Shown: one piece after another, positions 8,797 through 16,132 of the stretch
Position numbering within the stretch: position 1 is the stretch's first letter
Layout: the number at the start of each line of letters is the position of its first letter
Assembly (NCBI GenBank): GCA_903901425.1
Contig: CAIURC010000113.1
Location: 1 to 54,070 of the forward strand
From: an uncultured Spartobacteria bacterium
Lineage (GTDB): Bacteria > Verrucomicrobiota > Verrucomicrobiia > Chthoniobacterales > Chthoniobacteraceae
Length of the DNA: 54,070 nt
Direction of reading: 5' to 3'
Program-made: the position numbers and the translations under genes
The notes under the pieces: generated by a model
Told to the model about the DNA's origin: nothing
The model's input: the letters and a program-made list of their open reading frames with translations, nothing else
The model's database searches: none

Positions 8797-9242
8797 AGAG
8801 TGATCAACGGGTCATCGAACAGGACGTGGCTCACCAGAAGCCGGTCCCAGGTCAGCTCCGGGACACGACGCGCGAGGTAAAGGGGGCCCGCGCACCGGGA
8901 CAGCACCCCGGCACACAAACGGGGGTCCTTGCACAAGACATGCGGCACGGGATCTCCCCCCTCTCCGAAAGGGTTCCCTGCCAAGCTGCCAATCAGGAAA
9001 TCCGCCTCCCAATCGGGAAAAACGGGCTGTCCTGCGCATTCAAAAAACGAATCTGGAACCGGAAAAACCCTGAGAATGGTGTCTCTGAGCGCGCCAATGC
9101 TCGGCAAGGGACCTTGGAACTCGGGCCGTTGCAGGGTGGTGCCGCAGAATTTGTGAAGCGCCCATGCGAGAGAGAATACCACCCCCTGGGCCGAAACGAT
9201 CCCGCATCGGGACTGAAACTCGGTCCGCGGCGGCGCGCTCAT
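8793..9242 (-). CDS. Hypothetical protein between MoxR and VWA genes
   Basis: I do not recognise this 149-residue protein. It is probably cytoplasmic, with no signal peptide or membrane segment. Five cysteines are present, at ...RCG, KFCG, FECAG, VLCKD..LCAG and RCAG, without a clear zinc-ribbon spacing. The conserved-looking core includes PDWEADFLIGSLAG and LTWDRLLVSHVLFDDP. ATG 9242 is used; GTG 9257 is an in-frame alternative. Its stop overlaps the start of the metallopeptidase-VWA gene by four bases, and it follows the MoxR gene by about 55 bases. Its position suggests it is an adaptor or substrate-specific part of the same complex. That is inference from context only. Confidence 0.65.
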   Translation of the reverse strand: MSAPPRTEFQSRCGIVSAQGVVFSLAWALHKFCGTTLQRPEFQGPLPSIGALRDTILRVFPVPDSFFECAGQPVFPDWEADFLIGSLAGNPFGEGGDPVPHVLCKDPRLCAGVLSRCAGPLYLARRVPELTWDRLLVSHVLFDDPLITL

Positions 9243-9297
9243 GTTGTTGTATCTCACAGCCTATGATGTGCGAAAAAGCCCATGGTGCAAACCCGGC

Positions 9298-10860
9298 TCA
9301 TTCCTTTCCGAGCCCGAACTGTTCCCAGAGCTTGTGGAACACTTTGATCAGCTCGGCCGGAGTGATCTCCCGGAGGCCGTCGGGGAGAAACGCGTTGAGG
9401 AGGTTGCGCGTGTAGGCATCGCGCGGCCCCGAGCCCAGACCGCTGCAGAGGTTGGCGACTTCCCGACACCGGCTGAGGGCGTGTCCGTAGACGCGATGCG
9501 TCACTGTCGCCGGGGTCAGCACCCGGTTCAACTGCGAAGCCAGCGTCTCGGCAGCCGTGGCGGCGATCCGTTTCGAGGACCGGAGCCGGAGGTAGATCAC
9601 CAGGGCAACGGCAGCGCTCAGTTCCTGGCAGCGCTGTGAGGAAACCGCTTCAAGAACCAAGCTCGAAAAATCAGCCTCGCTCAGGGAAAACCCAGGCCGC
9701 AGGGCGTGGAGAACCCGTTTGAGCGGGTCCGTGATTCCGAGCAACTCTTTCCAAGGATCGTCCTCCCGCAGCCCTGCAATCCCCCACGCGTGTCGGTGCA
9801 ACGCCAGCAACGCCACGCGGTCGACGCCCCCTGCCGCCAGCCCCGGATGCCCATACGCAAGCGCAAGGAACAACGTGTTCTCCAGAGTCGGTTTGGGGGA
9901 TGGGTCGCCCGACAGTGAGAAAAGCGTGAGCCGCGCCGCGTGGATTCCGAGTGCGGTCCGGAACAGCGTGGAAAGCCGCCGGCTCGAGAAGCGGGTGCCG
10001 GCCGTCTGGAGCTGGGATTCAAGGGCGATGAAATAGGCGGTCAGGTCCGGCGGATGGGTGCAGAAATCGGCGTATAAAGCCCGCGTCTGAGCCACCACTT
10101 GGGCCACGTCCACCGGGAACTCGTGCCGGCCCCGGAACTGATCGAGAAGCAGCACCCCTTTTTCCTCCTTGGATAGATCGCACCAGTCGGGCACCTCGAT
10201 GAGAAACCCGAACCGGTCTGCCAGCGCGGGATCCAGCGGTTCGGCTCCCAGATAGACCTCGCTGGAATCCGCCTCATCGGAGGGGGGCGGATTCATGGCG
10301 GCCCAGCGGTACTGGAGTTTTTCGAGCCGCACCCCTTGAACCCGGCGCTCGTGGATGATGGAAAAGAGTTTGTTTTGGAGGTCGGGCCGTGTGCGGTTGA
10401 GTTCGTCGATGAAGACCACTTCGGCATCCCAGATCGCCGTGGGAGTGCTGATGTAATGGAGCCGGGTCTGGGTGGAGTCCGGCACTGGGATCCCGACCAG
10501 ATCATCGTAATTGATCAGGGAGGCGTTGTAGAACCGGTAGTTGAGTTCGAGGGCCTGGGCCAGACGCTCCAAAAGGAAGCTCTTGGCTGTGCCGTGTTTG
10601 CCGATCAAGAGGAGGGGTTCTTCCGTGGCCAACGCCGCAAGCAGCACCGGCTCGAGGTGGTCCCAGCCCAGAAGCCCAAGGGGCTTGGTGAGGTGCACCG
10701 AGTGCACCTTGGCCGAGGGACTCGACGCAGGGAGGGGTTCTTCGGCCGGAGATGGACTGGATGGACTGGATGGACTGGATGGACTGGCGGCACTGGCGGG
10801 CGGGGCGGGCGGGGCGGAGACCGCTGCGGGGAGGGCTGTTTTGGTGGCTTTGCGGGGCAT
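9298..10860 (-). CDS. MoxR-family AAA+ ATPase
   Basis: The 520-residue protein starts with a Pro/Ser/Ala-rich, probably disordered tail (residues 1-50) that includes SPS repeats coded by a 9-bp tandem repeat. The AAA+ core follows: Walker A GKHGTAKS (87-94), Walker B VVFIDELNR (148-156), a sensor-1 AAMNPP (187-192) and a DPALADRFGF arginine-finger/RF motif. This is the MoxR/RavA subgroup, chaperone-like ATPases that work with VWA proteins to assemble or activate targets. The long C-terminal region (about 260-520) is helical and gives no further motif. The gene sits 15 bases downstream of a small arm-domain-like gene and upstream of the VWA fusion, so the two likely form the motor and VWA arms of one complex. 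Confidence 0.88.
   Translation of the reverse strand: MPRKATKTALPAAVSAPPAPPASAASPSSPSSPSSPSPAEEPLPASSPSAKVHSVHLTKPLGLLGWDHLEPVLLAALATEEPLLLIGKHGTAKSFLLERLAQALELNYRFYNASLINYDDLVGIPVPDSTQTRLHYISTPTAIWDAEVVFIDELNRTRPDLQNKLFSIIHERRVQGVRLEKLQYRWAAMNPPPSDEADSSEVYLGAEPLDPALADRFGFLIEVPDWCDLSKEEKGVLLLDQFRGRHEFPVDVAQVVAQTRALYADFCTHPPDLTAYFIALESQLQTAGTRFSSRRLSTLFRTALGIHAARLTLFSLSGDPSPKPTLENTLFLALAYGHPGLAAGGVDRVALLALHRHAWGIAGLREDDPWKELLGITDPLKRVLHALRPGFSLSEADFSSLVLEAVSSQRCQELSAAVALVIYLRLRSSKRIAATAAETLASQLNRVLTPATVTHRVYGHALSRCREVANLCSGLGSGPRDAYTRNLLNAFLPDGLREITPAELIKVFHKLWEQFGLGKE
10751..10786 (+). repeat. Four tandem copies of a 9-bp unit inside the MoxR gene
   Basis: The unit GATGGACTG is repeated four times without change. 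On the coding strand it gives SPS triplets in the disordered N-terminal tail of the MoxR protein. It is followed by a second G-rich simple stretch. The unit length is a multiple of three, so copy-number change would alter tail length without a frameshift. Confidence 0.9.
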
Positions 10861-10875
10861 GGCGTCTGGGGGGGC

Positions 10876-11085
10876 TTAGGCGGCAATCCGGGCTTCGAGC
10901 AGCAGGGAGTCCCGCAGGAAACGCGCGGTGGCGGCATCCCGCGTGTGGAGGCTGAGTCGGACCCTGCGTTTGGTGTAGTCCGGCAGATGCTCGGTGTAAT
11001 GGCACCACCAAGTCCCGTGGTTGTTCCAGAGGTGGTGGAGAGGATTTGCGGTTTCCCGGATGACCGGAGTCGGCTTGGCGTTCAT
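10876..11085 (-). CDS. Small protein resembling an integrase arm-type DNA-binding domain
   Basis: This 69-residue protein is the first gene of the operon. Its sequence has TWWCHYTEHLPDYTKRRVRL and then SLHTRDAATARFLRDSLLLE. That is the beta-strand, basic turn and 'slgT.d..eAr..rd' helix seen in the N-terminal arm-binding domain of phage-type tyrosine recombinases. No catalytic recombinase domain follows, so the domain stands alone. It could act as a DNA-binding regulator or as a degenerate relic. ATG 11085 has no clear ribosome-binding site. It lies 38 bases after the leader hairpin. The MoxR gene starts 15 bases after its stop, so the two are cotranscribed. The arm-domain resemblance is read by eye and moderate. 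Confidence 0.55.
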   Translation of the reverse strand: MNAKPTPVIRETANPLHHLWNNHGTWWCHYTEHLPDYTKRRVRLSLHTRDAATARFLRDSLLLEARIAA

Positions 11086-11123
11086 GGTTGGTGGCGTTGC
11101 GGTGCGGCACCAGAAACCCGGGC

Positions 11124-11159
11124 AACAAAAAGGCGCCCGTCCTTATCAGGAGAGGCGCC
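11124..11159 (-). terminator. Intrinsic terminator inside the 5' leader of the MoxR/MetK operon
   Basis: On the minus strand GGCGCC pairs with GGCGCC (6 bp). Inside lies TCCT/AGGA around a GATA tetraloop, separated from the outer stem by a 2x2 internal loop. A U-run (TTTTTGTT) follows at once. The only gene upstream on this side is on the other strand, so the hairpin cannot end an upstream gene's transcript. Its place 38 bases before the first start codon makes it an attenuator candidate. On the plus strand no T-run follows. Confidence 0.65.
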
Positions 11160-11364
11160 GTTGAAAGCCTGGAGAGATTTTTGTTCGGAGGATTTCTCCC
11201 CTCCGCACATCGACCATTCTGGTCAGCCACCGTGGGATTTCTCCGTCCCCGGTTGGCAGCACCCGGCTTTGAGCCAGATGCATTCCTGATGCTGGTGGGG
11301 AGGCTAACAGGTCCGTCTGTGGGCAGGCAACCGGAAGTTGTGTCATAAAACCGTGGGTGACCAC
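11160..11364 (-). promoter_or_regulatory. Structured leader region upstream of the MoxR/MetK operon
   Basis: Read on the minus strand, this stretch can form several short hairpins: GGCT/AGCC at 11265-11275, GACCA/TGGTC at 11212-11224 and GGAGG/CCTCC at 11187-11204. The word GGAGAAATCC occurs twice, in two of the presumed loops or stems. A 72-codon frame (GTG 11364 or ATG 11346 to TGA 11146-11148) spans it and stops inside the loop of the terminator hairpin, so it could be a leader peptide. I cannot match it to a known riboswitch class. The region also contains the 5' side of the divergent permease gene. Confidence 0.4.
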
Positions 11365-11453
11365 TTGGCCCCTGACTTACCGTGGGATCCACCCCGGGCG
11401 ACCCGCCCCTTTTTCTCCGTGCGCACCGGTTTGAGCCTGTTAGGGATGTCGGG

Positions 11454-12776
11454 GTGTCAGTCCCCGAAAAACGCGTTGTTTCGCTGCCCACCGCCACGGG
11501 GTTGGTGATTGCCAACATGGTGGGCACGGGGGTGTTTACGAGCCTTGGATTCCAGATCCCGGGGCTCCCCTCAGCGTGGGTGATTCTCACCCTGTGGCTG
11601 GTGGGCGGGCTCTGCTCGCTTTTTGGAGCCCTGGCTTACGGGGAACTCGCGGCGGCCCTGCCCAGGTCCGGAGGCGAATACCATTACCTAAATGCCGCCT
11701 ATCATCCGGCCGTGGGGTTCATGTCGGGCTGGGTGTCGCTTCTGGTGGGGTTTTCGGCTCCGGTGGCACTCGCAGCCATGGCGTTCGGCCGCTATTTTCA
11801 CACTCTGCTGCCCGGCGTTTCCCCCGAACTCGCAGCCCAGACGGTCGTGCTGGGGGTGACAGTCATCCACCTCGCCGGCGGGCGTGCGGGCAGCCTCTTC
11901 CAAAATGCAGCCACAGGCGCAAAAATTTTACTCATCCTGGTGCTGATCGGAGCCGGCTGGCTGCTGACGCCGGGCTCCCAGACGCCTTTTGCATTCAACC
12001 CGGGTGAAACCCGGCTCCTCGCATCGCCAGACTTTGCCGTGAGCCTGATCTACGTGATGTACGCGTACACCGGGTGGAACGCGTCCACTTACATCGCCGG
12101 CGAAATCCGCGATCCCCAGCGCAACCTGCCGCTCTCGGTTCTGCTCGGAACGGTGTTCGTGACCCTTCTGTACATCGGACTCAACACCACTTTCCTCAGA
12201 GCGGCCCCGCTCTCCGAGCTTTCGGGAAAACTTGAGGTCGGCCAGGTCGCCGCTGCCCACATTTTTGGCCCAACCGGCGGCCGGATCATGTCCGGCCTGA
12301 TCTGCGCGGGCCTGCTTTCCTCGCTCTCCGCCATGACCTGGGTCGGGCCGCGTGTCACGGTTGCGGTGGCTCGCGACTTTCCGCTGCTTGCCCCGCTCGG
12401 TCGCAAAAACGGGCGGGATGTCCCGGTGGCGGCCATGGGCCTTCAAACGGCCATGGTACTTCTGCTCCTGGCCACGCGCAGTTTTGAGACGGTGCTGACC
12501 TACCTCCAGTGCGCCCTTAGCCTTTGCTCCCTGCTCACCGTGGCAGCCGTGTTTGTGCTCCGCGTCCGCCAACCCGACCTGCCGCGCCCGTCCAAAACTT
12601 GGGGCTACCCGTTCACGCCCGCCGTGTTTGTGGGAGTGAACATCTGGATGCTTTGGCACGTCCTCAAGGCACACCCCCGCGAATCTCTAATCGGTCTGGC
12701 CACGCTGATTGCCGGACTCGCGTTCTTTGCCCTGCGCAAGCCCAACCAACCCAGAGATTCAGGAAGCCCAGGGTAA
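11454..12776 (+). CDS. APC-family amino acid permease
   Basis: About twelve hydrophobic segments are visible. The first carries the APC signature (TATGLVIANMVGTGVFTSLG), with the glycine-rich unwound helix that binds the amino acid backbone. A GGEYHYLNAAYHP loop follows helix 3, as in LAT/YfnA-type transporters. The protein should import amino acids by proton or sodium symport or by exchange; the substrate is not predictable. GTG 11454 is chosen because AGGG lies a suitable distance upstream and homology starts just after; GTG 11382 would add 24 residues. It is divergent from the MoxR/MetK operon, so a shared control region is possible, and methionine as substrate would be of interest there, though nothing in the sequence shows it. 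Confidence 0.85.
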   Translation: MSVPEKRVVSLPTATGLVIANMVGTGVFTSLGFQIPGLPSAWVILTLWLVGGLCSLFGALAYGELAAALPRSGGEYHYLNAAYHPAVGFMSGWVSLLVGFSAPVALAAMAFGRYFHTLLPGVSPELAAQTVVLGVTVIHLAGGRAGSLFQNAATGAKILLILVLIGAGWLLTPGSQTPFAFNPGETRLLASPDFAVSLIYVMYAYTGWNASTYIAGEIRDPQRNLPLSVLLGTVFVTLLYIGLNTTFLRAAPLSELSGKLEVGQVAAAHIFGPTGGRIMSGLICAGLLSSLSAMTWVGPRVTVAVARDFPLLAPLGRKNGRDVPVAAMGLQTAMVLLLLATRSFETVLTYLQCALSLCSLLTVAAVFVLRVRQPDLPRPSKTWGYPFTPAVFVGVNIWMLWHVLKAHPRESLIGLATLIAGLAFFALRKPNQPRDSGSPG

Positions 12777-12810
12777 GCCCGCGGGATCTCCGTCCCGACA
12801 GAAAGCGGCT

Positions 12811-14199
12811 TCAGAGTTCCACCGCGACCCCAGGTTCGGGAACAATCACCTGGGTCTCTGGCAAGTCCACAGAAACTTGGCTCCGGAACCATTCCACACC
12901 GGCAGGGTCTCCGTGCACAAGCACGAGCTTTTTGGGTCGGATTTTTCGGATGTACTCCAAGATACTCTCCCGGGAGGCGTGTCCGCTCAGGTTGAACTTT
13001 TCCACGCCGCACTTGAGTTTCGCCCCCAGTTCACCCCACTCCACCCGCTCTCCCGGAGCCGCAGCCCGGATTTTGCCGGCGGGCGACTCCGGATCCGCGT
13101 ACCCGACAAAAAAGAGGGCGTGCCGGGGTTCGCCCAGAACCAACCGGGCAACGGTGTGGGAAAGGGTGTTCTCGGTCATCATCCCGCTCGAGAGCGCGTA
13201 GATCCGCCCGGATTTCATGGGAAGCGTCTGGGCGTTCTGGCCGCTGACCACAAAGGGAGCGACCTCATCCAGAAGCTGGAGCCGGGGATGCTGGCGCACG
13301 GTCTGCCCTGCAAGCCGGTCATGGATTTCCGTCAACTTGGCCCCGAGTCCCCCGATGTAAATGGGGCAGTCCCGGCGCAGCCGGCCTTCCCGCCGGAACC
13401 GGTGAAAGAGCGCCAGAAGTTCCTGAGTTTTTCCCAGAGCAAACAGCGGCATCAGAATTGCGCCTCCGCCCTCGAACACCTTCTGAAGGGCGTCCCGGAG
13501 CCGGTTTTCCTCGGCCGCCCGGGTGAATCCGGGTTCGATCCCGCGGTCGCCCCGGGTGGTTTCAATCACCAACACATCCACGCCCTCGGTGGGAAATGCG
13601 GCGCCCTGCATCAGGGTCTGGTCCTCAAAATTCACGTCCCCGGTATAGAGCAAGGTCCTGCCCCCGTGCCGGAAGAGGGTTCCCACCGAGCCCAAAATGT
13701 GGCCGGCATCATAAAACTCGAAGCTGAGTTCGTCGGGTTCGCCTCCCGAGGGCCCCAACCGTTCACCGTCCACACTGAAAAATGTGTGGAGCGGCACTGG
13801 CATCCAACGGCGCCACTGGACCTCCAGTTCCCGGTGGGTGAAGAGCGGGTAATCCACCACGCCCGCCTCTTCCCGGCGCCGCATCATGACGTTCACGGAA
13901 TTGTGAAGCATCGCGTCCCCCAAGGCGCGGGTGGCCTCCGTCAAAAACACCCGGGCTTCGGGATGCCTCCGGCAGACCACGGGGAGGGCCCCGATGTGAT
14001 CTTGGTGCGCGTGGGAAACGATCACCGCGTTGAGGTTCTGGTTGCCGATTGCCTCCAAGACGGGCAGGGCATCGAGCCCTTCCTCCCTTGGGTGAAGTCC
14101 GCAGTCGAGCAGAACCCTTTTTCCGCCGGCCTCGAGGAGGTAGGAGTTGGCTCCAATCTCAGTCCTGCGTGTGAGGTTGGTAAATACAAACGCACCCAT
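12811..14199 (-). CDS. Beta-CASP metallo-beta-lactamase RNase (CPSF73/YSH1-like)
   Basis: The N-terminal metallo-beta-lactamase core has SHAHQDHIGALP (HxHxDH), a later DAGHILGS histidine, and YTGDVNFEDQTL with the bridging aspartate. The beta-CASP insert and the C-terminal part follow, including SSGMM (motif B region), FVGYADPESPAGK, LSGHA and VHGDP (motif C histidine). This is the layout of RNA-processing nucleases of the CPSF73/RNase J superfamily, closer to the archaeal/eukaryotic-like type than to RNase J. It probably cleaves RNA in the cytoplasm. ATG 14199 is chosen because GGAGG lies nine bases upstream and the family starts there. In-frame extension to 14289 would overlap the divergent gene's promoter. 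The next gene is divergent. Confidence 0.88.
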   Translation of the reverse strand: MGAFVFTNLTRRTEIGANSYLLEAGGKRVLLDCGLHPREEGLDALPVLEAIGNQNLNAVIVSHAHQDHIGALPVVCRRHPEARVFLTEATRALGDAMLHNSVNVMMRRREEAGVVDYPLFTHRELEVQWRRWMPVPLHTFFSVDGERLGPSGGEPDELSFEFYDAGHILGSVGTLFRHGGRTLLYTGDVNFEDQTLMQGAAFPTEGVDVLVIETTRGDRGIEPGFTRAAEENRLRDALQKVFEGGGAILMPLFALGKTQELLALFHRFRREGRLRRDCPIYIGGLGAKLTEIHDRLAGQTVRQHPRLQLLDEVAPFVVSGQNAQTLPMKSGRIYALSSGMMTENTLSHTVARLVLGEPRHALFFVGYADPESPAGKIRAAAPGERVEWGELGAKLKCGVEKFNLSGHASRESILEYIRKIRPKKLVLVHGDPAGVEWFRSQVSVDLPETQVIVPEPGVAVEL

Positions 14200-14312
14200 C
14201 CCGCCCACCCTCCAAGACCGGATGGCGCTTGGCAACGCGAATCCCGGGGGATTCCAGCGGGAGCCGACCGCACCGGATTGACTTCCCATCCCCTGCCCCT
14301 ATCCTCCGCGCG

Positions 14313-15338
14313 GTGAAGATTTCTGGCGATGCCCCAACCCAAAGCCCCACAAAGGCCGAGCTTTTCCAAAAGGCCTTTCATCCTGTCCGGGACCTGCTGG
14401 GGGAAGTGGAGGAACGCATTGCAGCCCAGGCCCGCGCGTTCGACCCCGCGGTGGAGGCCTACGTGGCCTACGCGATCCAGAGCCATGGCAAGCGGCTGCG
14501 CCCGGCTCTTGCCCTGCTCAGCGCAGGGGCCACCGGTCCCGTCACCCCGGAACACTCCGACCTTGCGGTGATTGTGGAACTCATCCATGCCGCCACGCTG
14601 ATCCACGACGACATTCTGGACGGAGCCGATCAACGCCGGGGCCAGCCCACCGCAAACGCCAAGTGGGGCAACGCCATCTCGGTGCTTCTGGGGGATTGCC
14701 TCTTTGCCCACGCCCTCAAGCTTTCGACCCAGTTCAAAAACAGCGAAATCGGACGCCAGATCGCATCGGCGGCCAGCGAGGTGTGCTCGGGTGAAATCCT
14801 CCAAACCCAGCGCCGGTTCGATCTCCAGCTCAGCGTTCCTGACTATTACAAGATCATTGAGATGAAAACGGGGGCCCTCTTTGCAGTAGCCTGCGAGATG
14901 AGCGCGGTTCTCAATCATGCCCCCACTCCAGCGGTCTCCAGCCTGAGAACGTTTGGGATGCGCCTGGGCACCGCCTACCAGATCTACGACGATTGTCTGG
15001 ACATCGCGGGCCACGAGGAAACCGCCGGGAAAACTCTGGGCAGCGACCTCCGGAAAGGAAAGCTGACCCTGCCCATCCTGCACCTGCTCCAACACAGCCC
15101 TCCCGAGGAACGCCAGCGGCTCTTTGAAACGATTCTCCGAGGCGCCCCCGGGGATCTGGAGCGCTTGGTTCAACTCGCCGTGGATGCAGGCGCGCTTTCC
15201 GCCGCCATTTCCGCTGCCAACCAGATGCTCGCAGAGGCCCGGCAAGATCTGGCCTGCCTCCAGGAATGCCCACATACCGAAGGCCTCCTTGGCCTGGTGG
15301 AAGCGCTCGAATTCCTTCTTGCCGGTTTTCACCCCTGA
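14313..15338 (+). CDS. Trans-polyprenyl diphosphate synthase
   Basis: The protein is an IspA/IspB-type isoprenyl synthase, elongating allylic diphosphates with isopentenyl diphosphate. It has GKRLRPAL, the first aspartate-rich motif LIHDDILDGADQRRG with QPTAN, and the second motif YQIYDDCLDIAG followed by GKTLGSDLRKGKLTLP. The length of about 341 residues and the HDDILD context suit long-chain (octaprenyl/heptaprenyl) synthases that supply quinone side chains, but chain length cannot be fixed. GTG 14313 is used as start; ATG 14229 would add 28 unconserved residues and overlap the control region of the divergent nuclease gene. A secreted protein gene follows 16 bases downstream. Confidence 0.88.
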   Translation: MKISGDAPTQSPTKAELFQKAFHPVRDLLGEVEERIAAQARAFDPAVEAYVAYAIQSHGKRLRPALALLSAGATGPVTPEHSDLAVIVELIHAATLIHDDILDGADQRRGQPTANAKWGNAISVLLGDCLFAHALKLSTQFKNSEIGRQIASAASEVCSGEILQTQRRFDLQLSVPDYYKIIEMKTGALFAVACEMSAVLNHAPTPAVSSLRTFGMRLGTAYQIYDDCLDIAGHEETAGKTLGSDLRKGKLTLPILHLLQHSPPEERQRLFETILRGAPGDLERLVQLAVDAGALSAAISAANQMLAEARQDLACLQECPHTEGLLGLVEALEFLLAGFHP

Positions 15339-15354
15339 CGCCAAAACCGTGCGC

Positions 15355-15993
15355 ATGCCCCACCGCATGCTGTGCAGCCTCCTCCCCGGCTGGCTCTTTG
15401 TTGCCACCGCCCTTCTTTGTTCGGTGCCTGCCCAAGCAGACGCCCCGGGCCGGCCCAAGGGCTTTGTTCAAATTCCCTGGGGCTCCAGCGTCGGCGAAGT
15501 TTTCCGGACCTTGGCGGACCGCCACAAGGTCAACCTCCCAGAAGAACTGCCCTCCGGCGACAAGGTTGAGGTCGAGGGCGGCGTTTTCTCGGATGAACCC
15601 GTGGTGCGCTGGACCTTTGAATTCAGGAAAGGCGCCTTGGTGGCCGGGACGGTTCTGATCCGCCCGAGGGAAAATCCCGTCGGCACCTACCGGAAATTCC
15701 GCGAGGCAATCATTCAGTCCTATGGACGCCCGACAAAGGAGGGCCGTCCGGTTGCGGGACGATCCCGGGTGGAACCGAACCATCAGGGCAACTTTTCGGT
15801 TTGGAAGTTCGATCCAGGGATTTCCGACAAGGAATCCAAATCAATCCTCTGCCAGGTCGCTACGGAAGCGGGGACGACCACGGCGGATCCGGCCCAACTG
15901 CTGCTCGTGGTGCGTTATACCAACGAGACCCTGATGGATTCCCGCAAAGCGCCCATCGACACCCCCAAGCCCTCCCGGAAGTTCGATTTCTGA
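15355..15993 (+). CDS. Secreted protein of unknown function
   Basis: The 212-residue product begins with a clear Sec signal peptide (MPHRMLCSLLPGWLFVATAL, cleavage near AQADA). The mature part starts GFVQIPWGSSVGEVFRTL, a motif also met in small periplasmic proteins where a 'G.pWG.s..ev' segment opens a compact alpha/beta domain. The domain ends near residue 195 and a Pro/Lys tail follows. I do not recognise a function. ATG 15355 starts 16 bases after the polyprenyl synthase stop, so the genes are probably cotranscribed; GTG 15349 is an in-frame alternative. Confidence 0.65.
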   Translation: MPHRMLCSLLPGWLFVATALLCSVPAQADAPGRPKGFVQIPWGSSVGEVFRTLADRHKVNLPEELPSGDKVEVEGGVFSDEPVVRWTFEFRKGALVAGTVLIRPRENPVGTYRKFREAIIQSYGRPTKEGRPVAGRSRVEPNHQGNFSVWKFDPGISDKESKSILCQVATEAGTTTADPAQLLLVVRYTNETLMDSRKAPIDTPKPSRKFDF

Positions 15994-16132
15994 GGGAGGG
16001 GACGGACCGCGCCAAACGCTCCCGGCCAGACAAACCCGCCAAACCGCACCGGCGGCTCCCAAGTGGAGTCACCTCGGATTGGAAGGAACCTGAGGCACCC
16101 AGAGTGCCGGGACGGGGGCTGAGGCCGGGGGG

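Noticed and set aside
11142-11157. SAM-I riboswitch-like word CTTATCAGGAGAGGCG on the plus strand before the permease gene
   Set aside because: The rest of the SAM-I core (GGAGGGA..GGCCC, GGCAACC and the closing helix) is missing or out of order downstream. The word is explained by the minus-strand terminator hairpin.
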